This document shows, one piece after another, positions 18,662 through 27,158 of a DNA stretch of 64,000 nt. Within the stretch, counting starts at the first letter, position 1, and every line of letters starts with the position of its first letter. Source of the DNA: DASVHS01 sp038244815 (GTDB lineage: Bacteria; Acidobacteriota; Thermoanaerobaculia; Gp7-AA8); the NCBI GenBank assembly GCA_038244815.1, contig JBBRTB010000007.1, positions 105,965 through 169,964 on the forward strand. The letters are read 5' to 3'. The notes beneath the pieces are model-generated. The model had not been told where the DNA came from. It made no database searches and was given only the letters and a program-made list of their open reading frames with translations. Both the position numbers and the translations under genes were made by a program.

Positions 18662-21600
18662 ATGAAACCAGCACGCCGCTCTTGCGTCCTTCTGTTGGTC
18701 CTTGCAATGTGGACTGGCACTGCCCTCGCCATTGATCCGGGTCTGTCGCTCGATCAGAACGTCGTGCGTACGTGGGGCGTCGACGAAGGCCTTCCGCAGG
18801 GCACCGTATACGCTCTGACGCAGACGGCCGATGGCTACGTGTGGGCCGCCACTCAGGAAGGCTTCGTGCGGTTCGACGGCACCGACTTCGTGGTGTACGA
18901 CAGGGCCGCATCTCCGCAGATCCATAACAACATGACCCTGGCCCTGCTATCTGCCCGAGACGGCAGTCTCTATGCGGCGACGAATGGCGGGGGCCTCGTT
19001 CACATACAGGGCCGTAATGTTCGCTCTTATGGAGTGACGGAAGGTTTGCCGAGCGACGCTGTCACATCGCTCTACCAATCTGGCGACGGCACCATCTGGA
19101 TCGGAACCCAGCATGGGCTGGCCCGGCTGCAGAACGACGGCCACATCGTGCCCATCACCGGTTCCGATGAGTCCTCGCCCATGTCCGTGACACGGCTCGT
19201 CGAGGACTGGTCGGGCCAGTTATGGATCGGCACGATGCATGGCATCGTCACGATGAAGGACGGCCGTCTGGCCCGGCATGACGACGACGGTTTTCCCACC
19301 GGACAGATCCTGTCGCTCTGTGTGACCCGCGACGGGAGCGTCTGGATCGGCACGCGCGGGAATGGACTGATCCGCTATCGCTCAGGCCAGTTCCGTGCGT
19401 ATACGGTCGCTGATGGATTGCCGTCTGCGAACATCAACGCCATCTATGAGGACAGTCACGGCACGCTCTGGATCGGAACGCTGGACCACGGCGTGGGCCG
19501 CCTGCGCAACGACCGGTTCGACTTCGCCTCTGACGCTCTCGGCATCGGAAACAAGGCCGTGTCGTCGTTCCTCGAGGATCGCGACGGCAACCTCTGGATC
19601 GGCTCCGGGAACGGTCTGACCCGTCTGGCCGAGGGCCGCGTCCTCTCCTTCACCGCCGCGCAGGGACTGCTGGCCGAGAAGGTCAGGACGGTGACTGCTG
19701 ATCCCGGCGGAACGCTGTGGATCGGCAGCGGGAGCGGGGTGCAGACCCTGAGCGGCCGTCACTACGGAAAGGGCAAAGGGCTGACGAGCGACATGGTGAT
19801 GTCGACGTTGAGCGGCCGCGATGGCAGTCTATGGGTGGGCACGTTCGACGGCGGGCTGAATCGCATCCTGCACGGGCACACGACGGTTTACGGCACGAGC
19901 AACGGACTGCTCAGCAATCTCGTGTTGTCGCTCTACGAGGATCGCGGAGGCATTCTGTGGGTGGGGACCGCGCGCGGCCTTCAGCGCATCGTGAACGGGA
20001 AGCTCACGCCCGACGTCTTCAATCTCTCCGGCGAGGCGGTCGGCGTGATCACTGAAGACCGCAACGGCGTCATCTGGGCGGGCACCCAGGACGGAGGACT
20101 CAATCGCATCGACAACGGCGCGGTTACCTCCTTTACCAAACACAACGGCCTGTCCAGTGATCTGGTCCTTTCCCTCTACCAGGACAGCAGCGGTGCGCTC
20201 TGGGTGGGCACGGCCGGTGGCGGATTGGATCGATACAAAGGCGGGCGCTGGACACCCATCACCACCGCCGAGGGCCTCTTCGACGACAGCGTGTTCGCCA
20301 TCCTGGAAGACGGGAATGGATTCCTCTGGATGAGCTCCAACAAAGGAATCTTCCGCGTGTCACGCCAGCAACTCGACGACTATGCCGAAGGTCTGCTGCC
20401 CAAAGTCACCAGCGTGGCTTACGGCCGCGCCGACGGGATGAAGAGCCGCGAATGCAATGGCGGCACCCAGCCCGCGGCGTGGAAAACGGCGGACGGCAAA
20501 CTCTGGTTCGCGACGGTAAAAGGCGTGGCCATGATCGATCCGAATCGTGCCCGTGCCGCAGCCGCTCCGCCGGTGATCATCCAGGATATCTTTGCCGATC
20601 GCCAGCGGATGGACCCGTCCGGACCGCTGTCACTCTCCGCGGGGATGAAGAGGCTGGACTTCCGCTACACCGGCATCGACTTCGCCGCGCCCGAGAAGGT
20701 TCATTATCAGTACCGGCTGGAAGGATTCGACCGCGAGTGGGTCGATGCAAGAACGCGGCGCCAGGCCTCCTATACGAACCTCCCTCCCGGCGACTATCGG
20801 TTTCAGGTGCGGGCCGCGACCGCCGACGGTCCCTGGAGCACCGCAACGACCACGCTCCGGCAGCGGCCGTTCTTCTATCGCACGCCCTGGTTTCTCGCAG
20901 GCCTGGCTGTTGTGCTCGTTGGGTCCGTTGCCAGCGCGCATCGGACGCGCGTGAAGGTGATCCGGGCTTCTGCCGAGCGATTCAAGCTGCTGTTCGATCG
21001 GAACCCGGCTGGCGAGTTCAGAGCCAACGCCGCCGGCGGAATTCTCGATTGCAACGACGCCTGCGCCAGGATGTTCGGTTTCGCTTCGCGCGCGGACCTG
21101 ATGGCTCACGGGATCGCCGATCTCTATTCGACCGAGACGGAGTGGCAGACCATGCTCACCCGTCTGCGCGATCAGGGCTCACTCACCAGCTTCGAGACGG
21201 CACTTCGACGGCCCGACGGCACGGACGTGTGGGTGCTCATGAACGTGAGCATGGTCGCGGACGCCACCGGCAAACCGGTCATCGAAGCGACCATGGCCGA
21301 CATCACCGATCGGAAGCGGGTGGAGGAAGAGGTTCGCTACAAGGCCCATCACGATGTCGTGACCGGACTCCCCAATCGGGCGTTGTTCAAAGACCGGCTC
21401 ACCATCGCCCTCAACTACGCGCATCGGGAATGTCACCAATTGTCCGTGCTCTGCCTGGACCTCGACGGATTCAACGTGGTCAACGAGGCATTCGGCCGCG
21501 CCGGTGGGGACGATCTGCTGAGGGTGATCAGCGAGCGGCTGACCGAATGCGTTCGTGAGGAGGACTCGGTGGCTCGCGTCGGCGACGACGAGTTCTCGCT

Positions 21601-22684
21601 TCTGATCATGAAACCGGGCAGCGTCAGCGATGTCACGATGGTGGCGCGCAAGATCCTCCAGACGGTGGCACGCCCGATCACGGTCGAGGGCCACGAATTC
21701 AACATCACCACCAGCATCGGCATCGCCTTCTATCCGCAGGATGGCGGGGATGCGGAATCGTTGCTCAAGAATGCCGACAGCGCGCTGTACCTGGCGAAGG
21801 AAGCGGGGCGGAACAATTACCAGCTCTGCTCGCCGTTCCTGGCGCGGAAGGCTGCCGAACGGCTCACGCTGGAAACAGCTCTCCGCCAGGGACTCGATCA
21901 ACACGAGTTCGTGCTTCATTACCAGCCGCAGATCGACCTCCGCTCGCAGATGGTCACCGGGATGGAGGCGCTGATCCGCTGGGATCGCGGCGGAAAGACC
22001 ATCCTCCGTCCGGCCGAGTTCATCGGGGTGGCCGAAGACACGCGCCTGATCCTGCCGATCGGCGAGTGGGCCATCGAAGAGGCCTGCCGACAGGGTCAGA
22101 CCTGGCACAGCGAAGGGACCGGCGTGCGCATCGCTGTCAACGTCTCTGCCCGGCAATTCCAGCAACCCAACGTGGTGGCCATGATTCACGACGCCCTGGA
22201 GCGCTCCGGCTTCGATCCGCACTACCTGGAGATCGAGATCACCGAGACCACGGCCATGCAGGACCCTAATCTGACCGCCGAGATTCTCCTCGACCTCAAG
22301 AGCCTGGGGATCAGCGTGGCCATCGACGATTTCGGCGTTGGCCATTCCTCGCTCAACTATCTCAAGAAGTTTCCGATCGATGCGCTGAAGATCGACCAGT
22401 CGTTCGTCAAGGATATCGCCCGCGGAGGCAGCGACGGAGCGATCGTCTCCGCGGTGATCGCCATGGGCAAGGCCCTGAACATCCGCGTCATCGCCGAGGG
22501 TGTGGAGACCGCCGAACAGCTCAACTTCCTCAAGGAGCACGGCTGCCACGAGTTCCAGGGATATCTGTTCAGCCGTCCCATGGCCGCCGGCGCTCTCACC
22601 GAGATGATGAACAACGCCTCGCCCGGCGCGTACACCCATCGCTACGCCAGGACGATCCAGGCCGTCAGCTCGATCGAGAACTGA
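18662..22684 (+). CDS. Two-component-regulator propeller sensor with PAS, degenerate GGDEF and EAL domains
   Basis: A 1340-residue protein with a signal peptide (about 1-22). Many beta-propeller repeats follow (about 30-640; motif 'G.LWIGT..GL.R'), then a Y_Y_Y domain (about 660-735, with 'YRLEGFDREW' and 'LPPGDYRFQVRA'). One transmembrane helix (about 745-763), PAS (about 775-890), GGDEF (about 900-1060) and EAL (about 1075-1320) complete it. The EAL site is complete (MEALIRW, EIEITE, IDDFGVGHSSLNYL, LKIDQSF, EGVET), so c-di-GMP hydrolysis is predicted. GGDEF is degraded: GDDEF replaces GGDEF, 'DGFNVVNEAFGR' replaces 'DRFKxINDxxGH'. It probably binds a periplasmic ligand and lowers c-di-GMP. 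It is a paralogue of the 32261 gene. Confidence 0.94.
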   Translation: MKPARRSCVLLLVLAMWTGTALAIDPGLSLDQNVVRTWGVDEGLPQGTVYALTQTADGYVWAATQEGFVRFDGTDFVVYDRAASPQIHNNMTLALLSARDGSLYAATNGGGLVHIQGRNVRSYGVTEGLPSDAVTSLYQSGDGTIWIGTQHGLARLQNDGHIVPITGSDESSPMSVTRLVEDWSGQLWIGTMHGIVTMKDGRLARHDDDGFPTGQILSLCVTRDGSVWIGTRGNGLIRYRSGQFRAYTVADGLPSANINAIYEDSHGTLWIGTLDHGVGRLRNDRFDFASDALGIGNKAVSSFLEDRDGNLWIGSGNGLTRLAEGRVLSFTAAQGLLAEKVRTVTADPGGTLWIGSGSGVQTLSGRHYGKGKGLTSDMVMSTLSGRDGSLWVGTFDGGLNRILHGHTTVYGTSNGLLSNLVLSLYEDRGGILWVGTARGLQRIVNGKLTPDVFNLSGEAVGVITEDRNGVIWAGTQDGGLNRIDNGAVTSFTKHNGLSSDLVLSLYQDSSGALWVGTAGGGLDRYKGGRWTPITTAEGLFDDSVFAILEDGNGFLWMSSNKGIFRVSRQQLDDYAEGLLPKVTSVAYGRADGMKSRECNGGTQPAAWKTADGKLWFATVKGVAMIDPNRARAAAAPPVIIQDIFADRQRMDPSGPLSLSAGMKRLDFRYTGIDFAAPEKVHYQYRLEGFDREWVDARTRRQASYTNLPPGDYRFQVRAATADGPWSTATTTLRQRPFFYRTPWFLAGLAVVLVGSVASAHRTRVKVIRASAERFKLLFDRNPAGEFRANAAGGILDCNDACARMFGFASRADLMAHGIADLYSTETEWQTMLTRLRDQGSLTSFETALRRPDGTDVWVLMNVSMVADATGKPVIEATMADITDRKRVEEEVRYKAHHDVVTGLPNRALFKDRLTIALNYAHRECHQLSVLCLDLDGFNVVNEAFGRAGGDDLLRVISERLTECVREEDSVARVGDDEFSLLIMKPGSVSDVTMVARKILQTVARPITVEGHEFNITTSIGIAFYPQDGGDAESLLKNADSALYLAKEAGRNNYQLCSPFLARKAAERLTLETALRQGLDQHEFVLHYQPQIDLRSQMVTGMEALIRWDRGGKTILRPAEFIGVAEDTRLILPIGEWAIEEACRQGQTWHSEGTGVRIAVNVSARQFQQPNVVAMIHDALERSGFDPHYLEIEITETTAMQDPNLTAEILLDLKSLGISVAIDDFGVGHSSLNYLKKFPIDALKIDQSFVKDIARGGSDGAIVSAVIAMGKALNIRVIAEGVETAEQLNFLKEHGCHEFQGYLFSRPMAAGALTEMMNNASPGAYTHRYARTIQAVSSIEN

Positions 22685-22858
22685 TCGCGCGCTGGCGCCT
22701 CCCATTTGGAATGACCTGGGACGGGGTCATCGCCGCGGCCGAGAAACGCAGGTGCGGCCGCAGAGAGATCGGACAACGCCACCGCTCGAGAGTGAAGCGA
22801 GAGCCGCTCTGCTGCGCAGCGCACGCAATCGCTTCCCTCTGCTCGCTATTCGCAATTC

Positions 22859-23065
22859 ATGTTTCCGGCCGAGGCAGCGCTCGATGGCTTCACCGGCGAC
22901 CAGCGCGTCTTCCTCGGCAGGGCGGAGATGTGACGGGCGAGATTGCAGCGAGTGCTCAACGCGAAAGCAGATCGCCGCGGGCCGCAACACCACCGCCGTA
23001 CCAGGCACTCGACCTCTCACCATCGGACGCGTGTCCCAGCCCCCGATGAACGCGTGCGGCTGTGG
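22859..23065 (+). pseudogene. Fragment of a peptidase M13 (neprilysin-like) C-terminus
   Basis: In one frame the sequence reads 'ALDGFTGDQRVFLG' and ends 'PDERVRLW'. These match the 'GFTGDQR.FL' signature and the usual C-terminal end of M13 zinc endopeptidases. The segment between is poorly conserved and holds an in-frame TGA at 22931-22933. The catalytic HExxH part is absent. It lies in the gap between the convergent 18662 and collagen-like genes and is a relic of a lost secreted protease gene. Confidence 0.5.
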
Positions 23066-23073
23066 TGTCGCCA

Positions 23074-25455
23074 CTACAGACGCACGGGAGCCACGAACAG
23101 AGCCGAGGGATCGCTCGTGATCTTCGTCAACAACAGTCCGGGCGCGCCGGCCGATGCGGTTGGAGGTCCCGAAGCTCCGCCAGCCCCCGCGGATCCGCCT
23201 CCTCCGCCGGCGTAACCCGTGGCGTCGCCGCCGGTCCCGGCAGCTCCACCGGCAACCGTGCTGGCGCCGATCGTGATGGATGGCGCGAGCAGATTGATGA
23301 TTCCCCCACCGCCGCCACCGGACGCGCTCACGACGGTGTTCGCGCCGTTGGCGCCGGCGCCTCCCACCGCGGAGAGCGTCCCGCTGTTGGTAATCCCGCT
23401 CTTCGAGGCCAGTACGATGATTCCGCCGCCGCCACCACCGCCGCCGGTCTGGACGATCGTGGCCTGGACGCCGGGAGCGCCGTCCGCATGGATGGATCCG
23501 ACTGCGTTGATGGTGATGGTTCCCGCTGCAACAATCGCGACGGTTCCGTCCCCGCCGGCGTTCGCGCTGCCCGTGCCGTTCATGAGTCCCACACCGCCGC
23601 CGGTGATGCCGGGTGCGACCAACAACCTGGCAAAGAGGGGGTTGCACGCTCCGCCGCCGGCCGCGGCCACTGCCGTATTGCCGAGCCCTGAAGCGCTGGA
23701 GCCGATTCCATTGCCCGCGCTCGGATTGGAAGGAACGGTGATTTGTCCGGAGATGAAAACATTGCCGGTCACCCGGATGATCAGCCCGCTGGGAACGGTC
23801 AAGGTGACCCCGGGGTCGATCGTAAGACTGCTGTATTGAAGGGTGCTGGCTGGGGGCGAAGCCGTCCAGTTGGTGTTTGCGCTGATCGTCAGCGCCAGGT
23901 CCGAGCCATCCCCGTAGAGATTGGCGACTCCCGTCGCGCCGGTTGCCCCTGTTGCACCCGTTGCTCCCGTCGGACCGATCGGGCCAGTGAGTCCGGTCGG
24001 CCCGGTGGCACCGTTCGCCCCGGTTGTCCCAGTGGGACCGGTTGCTCCGGTGCTTCCTGTCGCGCCGGTTGGTCCGGTGCTTCCTGTCGCGCCGGTTGCG
24101 CCGATTGCGCCGGTTGGTCCCGGGCTTCCTGTCGCGCCGGTTGCGCCGGTGTCTCCGGTTGGGCCGGTGAGTCCGGTCGTGCCGGTGGAGCCGGTCGCGC
24201 CCACCGGACCGGTGGCACCTGTCTGGCCGATCGGACCGGTGTTCCCGGTCGCGCCAGTCGCGCCAGGGAGACCGGTCGCGCCTGTCGCGCCGGCGAGCCC
24301 GGTTGCACCCGTTGCGCCGGTGTTGCCCGTTGCGCCGGTGTTGCCCGTGGCACCAGTTACGCCAATCGCACCCGTTGTGCCAGTGATCCCGGTCGCGCCG
24401 GTGGACCCCGTGGGGCCGGTCGTCCCGGTGGATCCGGTGAGACCCGTTGCGCCGGTCGCTCCTGTTGGGCCTGTGGCGCCGGTTGAACCGATGGCGCCCG
24501 TTGTGCCGGTGGCTCCTGACGGTCCTGTGGGCCCTTCAGGTCCGGTCGCACCCGATGCATCGATGTTGATGCTGTTCCCCGACGGCGTGATCGATACGCC
24601 CGGACTCCCGGTCAGTGTGACCGCGCCGCTCAGACCGTTGAGGGTCACCACGCGCGTGTCGTTCTCGGCGAGCAGGCTGCTCTTGAAGCTCATCTCGAAG
24701 CCGGTGGAGTCCTGGCTTCCATTCGCGACCAGCGATCCTGCGAAGATGACGCGTCCTGCATCGCTCAGGACCGTGGCCTCGATCTGGCCTCCGTCCACGG
24801 TTGCGCCGGGCGCCAGATCGCTCACGCTGACGAGCAGTTGCTCATACGGGAACAGCGTGTACGTCTTCGCGCCGATCTCGCCGCCGGCGCCATCGCGCAG
24901 TCGAATCCGGACGCTGGTCTGCGCTCCGCTCACTTCCACCATGAAGAAGTTGTAGCGGAAGTCGCTGTTCTGATTGACCCCCTGAAGCGATCCGAGGTCG
25001 CCTTTGCCGATGGCGAAACTCGACGGCACGGCCGCGAAGTAGACCCCGTTGGTGTCTGCCAGCAGAGCTCCCGGAGCCTGGCTGTAGATGCGCGCCGACG
25101 CGAAGACCTGATCGGAGGAGCGCACGCGCACGGCGCCGAGCACGCCGGAGGTGTGGAAAAGGGTCTCGGCGAGATTCGGATAGGTCTTGGTCTGGCCGGC
25201 ATTCAACGTATCGATGACGGTGAGCGGGTTGGGGTTGGCCTGCCCGGCCTGGAGAAACTGGAACTGCACGTCGACGGCGTGGTCGTTCGGGTTGCTCACC
25301 CATCCCGTGGTGAGGAACTCAGTGCCGCCGGCTCCCAGGACGCGGCCGGCGGCCGGCAGGACCAGGTCGGTGCCGGCGAAGTTCGCCCACGCAGCAGTGC
25401 TCGACGACAGCGCGACCCACAGCGCAGCCATTAGAAAATTTCCGGCTTTCCTCAT
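23074..25455 (-). CDS. Large collagen-like secreted protein
   Basis: A 793-residue protein with a signal peptide (about 1-24). A globular N-terminal region (about 25-300) holds segments such as 'FLTTGWVSNPNDHAVDVQF'. Next come 70 uninterrupted Gly-X-Y triplets, coded at 23923-24552, mostly G-A-T, G-P-T, G-S-T and G-N-T with threonine in the Y position. The Gly-rich C-terminal part (about 512-793) has repeats of 'GGGGGGGIIVLASKSG' type and may form a beta-helix. Triplets of this type can build a collagen triple helix stabilised without hydroxyproline, as in Bacillus exosporium filaments. A surface filament or adhesin is inferred. The gene is intact. Confidence 0.9.
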   Translation of the reverse strand: MRKAGNFLMAALWVALSSSTAAWANFAGTDLVLPAAGRVLGAGGTEFLTTGWVSNPNDHAVDVQFQFLQAGQANPNPLTVIDTLNAGQTKTYPNLAETLFHTSGVLGAVRVRSSDQVFASARIYSQAPGALLADTNGVYFAAVPSSFAIGKGDLGSLQGVNQNSDFRYNFFMVEVSGAQTSVRIRLRDGAGGEIGAKTYTLFPYEQLLVSVSDLAPGATVDGGQIEATVLSDAGRVIFAGSLVANGSQDSTGFEMSFKSSLLAENDTRVVTLNGLSGAVTLTGSPGVSITPSGNSINIDASGATGPEGPTGPSGATGTTGAIGSTGATGPTGATGATGLTGSTGTTGPTGSTGATGITGTTGAIGVTGATGNTGATGNTGATGATGLAGATGATGLPGATGATGNTGPIGQTGATGPVGATGSTGTTGLTGPTGDTGATGATGSPGPTGAIGATGATGSTGPTGATGSTGATGPTGTTGANGATGPTGLTGPIGPTGATGATGATGATGVANLYGDGSDLALTISANTNWTASPPASTLQYSSLTIDPGVTLTVPSGLIIRVTGNVFISGQITVPSNPSAGNGIGSSASGLGNTAVAAAGGGACNPLFARLLVAPGITGGGVGLMNGTGSANAGGDGTVAIVAAGTITINAVGSIHADGAPGVQATIVQTGGGGGGGGIIVLASKSGITNSGTLSAVGGAGANGANTVVSASGGGGGGIINLLAPSITIGASTVAGGAAGTGGDATGYAGGGGGSAGAGGASGPPTASAGAPGLLLTKITSDPSALFVAPVRL

Positions 25456-25528
25456 GGGTGGTTCCTTCTCTCAACCGCGCAGTCGCACGGATAGTAACTT
25501 GAGACGAAGAGGCAGGGGGACAAAATCG

Positions 25529-26975
25529 GGTTCTCCTGACGGGTGTGTAACTGTTGAGTGTAGACGAGAGGCGCCTGGGAGGCGGCCCGGAGTGGTGTCG
25601 GGAGAGTGCAGGACGGTGAAACAGGGAACGAAAGGCTTGCAGCTAAGGAAGAAGCGCACTGCGTAGTCCTTTACGATTCGGCTGGTTGATTCAAGACAAG
25701 TCGAAGGGCGAGGAGGAACGCAGTGCGCATCACGAGATTGTTTCGCACGATTCTTGGCTTTGCAAGGGCGGTGGTGGAGAGGGTCGCACTCGAAGGGGTG
25801 GGACCGATCGAAGTGGCGATGAGGCCGACCGCGAGGAGAGCGCGGTGCGGCGGATGCAGCCGGAAGGGCAAGAGGCTGCACGGGAGGCAAGGCAAGGCGC
25901 GAGAGTGGCGTCACCTCGGGATGTGGGGCCGCCGGGTCATCATCAAGGCGACGGTTCATCGTGTGCTGTGCGGGCGATGTGGCGTGCGAACGATGGACGT
26001 GCCCTGGGCGCGGCCAGGGTCGGTGTTCACTCGTGTGTTCGAGAACGAAGTCGCCTGGATGCTTCAGCGCACGGATCAGACGACCGTGTCGCGTTACTTC
26101 GGGATCAGCTGGCGCGCTGTCGGACGGATCGCGCGGCGGGTGGTGGCGGAGGCGCTGGACGGATCGCGGCTGGATGGTCTGGTGTTCATCGGTGTCGATG
26201 AGATCAACTACGGGAGGCCGCAGAAGTTCCTCACGTGTGTGGTCGATCACATCAGCGGTCGGACGGTGTGGGCCGCGGAGGGAAAGAGCGCAGAAACACT
26301 GGGCTTGTTCTTCGCCGAGCTTGGCCCGGAGCGGAGCCAGTCCATCGAGATCGTGACGATGGACATGAGTGCCGCATACACCAAGGCAGTGGAGGATCAT
26401 GCGCCGCAAGCGGACATCGTCTACGACCGGTTTCACGTCGTACAACTGCTCAACGCCGCCGTGGACGAGGTTCGACGCGAAGGAGTGCGGAACGCCGAGG
26501 ATGAGCAGAAGCGATCCCTCAAATCGACCCGATGGGCACTGCTGAAGAACCCGTGGAATCTGACGCGACCAGAGCGACAGAAGCTCTCGGAGCTGCAGCG
26601 GAACAACCGCCGGATCTATCGAGCGTATCTGCTCAAAGAGTCCTTTCAGCAGATCTACCACGCACCGAGCGCAGCGGAAGCTGACGAACTGTTTTCCGAG
26701 TGGTTCGCATGGGCACGGCGAAGCCGCCTTGAGCCCTTTCGCAAGTTCGCCGTGACGATCGATCGGTACTGGCCTGCAGTTCGCCGCTTCCTCGAAGTGA
26801 AACTGACCAATGCCATCGTCGAGGGCACCAACAGCAAGATACGAATGATCAGCCACCGCGCCTTCGGTTTCCATACCGCCGCTGCCCTGATCGCTATGAT
26901 CTACCTGAACTGCTCCAATATCGTCATCCCATTCATCGGCTGGTGATCTACTGCTACACACCTGTTAGGAGACGC
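25529..26975 (+). mobile_element. ISL3-family insertion sequence with target-site duplication
   Basis: The element is 1447 bp. Its ends form imperfect inverted repeats (left 25529-25551, right 26953-26975; 18 of 23 positions match, shared core TCTCCT.AC.GGTGTGTA). It is flanked by an identical 8-bp direct repeat CAAAATCG (25521-25528 and 26976-26983), the duplication length usual for ISL3. It carries one intact transposase gene. The exact duplication and intact gene indicate a fairly recent insertion between the collagen-like and FG-GAP genes. Confidence 0.88.
25723..26946 (+). CDS. ISL3 family transposase
   Basis: A 407-residue DDE transposase. The N-terminal zinc-binding region has cysteine pairs in 'RCGGCSRKGK' and 'CGRCGV'. 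A helix-turn-helix follows ('TTVSRYFGISWRAVGRIARRV'). The catalytic residues are Asp in 'FIGVDEINYG', Asp in 'VTMDMSAAY' and Glu in 'IVEGTNSKIR'. The typical ISL3 segments 'YDRFHVVQLLNAAVDEVRR' and 'HRAFGFHTAAALIAMIYL' are present. Length and motifs are complete, so it is probably active. It moves the surrounding inverted-repeat element. Confidence 0.95.
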   Translation: MRITRLFRTILGFARAVVERVALEGVGPIEVAMRPTARRARCGGCSRKGKRLHGRQGKAREWRHLGMWGRRVIIKATVHRVLCGRCGVRTMDVPWARPGSVFTRVFENEVAWMLQRTDQTTVSRYFGISWRAVGRIARRVVAEALDGSRLDGLVFIGVDEINYGRPQKFLTCVVDHISGRTVWAAEGKSAETLGLFFAELGPERSQSIEIVTMDMSAAYTKAVEDHAPQADIVYDRFHVVQLLNAAVDEVRREGVRNAEDEQKRSLKSTRWALLKNPWNLTRPERQKLSELQRNNRRIYRAYLLKESFQQIYHAPSAAEADELFSEWFAWARRSRLEPFRKFAVTIDRYWPAVRRFLEVKLTNAIVEGTNSKIRMISHRAFGFHTAAALIAMIYLNCSNIVIPFIGW

Positions 26976-26987
26976 CAAAATCGGCAC

Positions 26988-27009
26988 TGTGATGGATCCA
27001 TCCATCACA
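26988..27009. repeat. Perfect 10-bp palindrome beside the ISL3 insertion
   Basis: TGTGATGGAT at 26988-26997 and its reverse complement at 27000-27009 are separated by two bases. It begins five bases after the ISL3 target duplication. It could extrude as a cruciform, end transcription from the left, or mark a structure-prone insertion target. Confidence 0.5.
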
Positions 27010-27158
27010 CGCGATGACCCTCTTATGGGCGGGTTCGCGGCTGACACGACCGCTGCGACGGGTAGCCTTCCTGTGACGCATCGATGTTACCGTGAGCACA
27101 CTCCGAGGACCTTCCTCGTGGGTTCTGGTCTCCTGAACGCTGGCTCAGCAGACTCTCG

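Noticed and set aside
22931..22933. TGA in the M13 fragment as selenocysteine
   Set aside because: The surrounding gene is a fragment without its catalytic core, and the position fits a tryptophan or other non-redox residue of the family.
23923..24552. CRISPR-like or satellite repeat array
   Set aside because: The periodic GC-rich sequence is coding for Gly-X-Y triplets, with no conserved repeat/spacer structure.
25471..26961. Long minus-strand frame opposite the ISL3 transposase
   Set aside because: It is the antisense of a clear DDE transposase and has no domain of its own.
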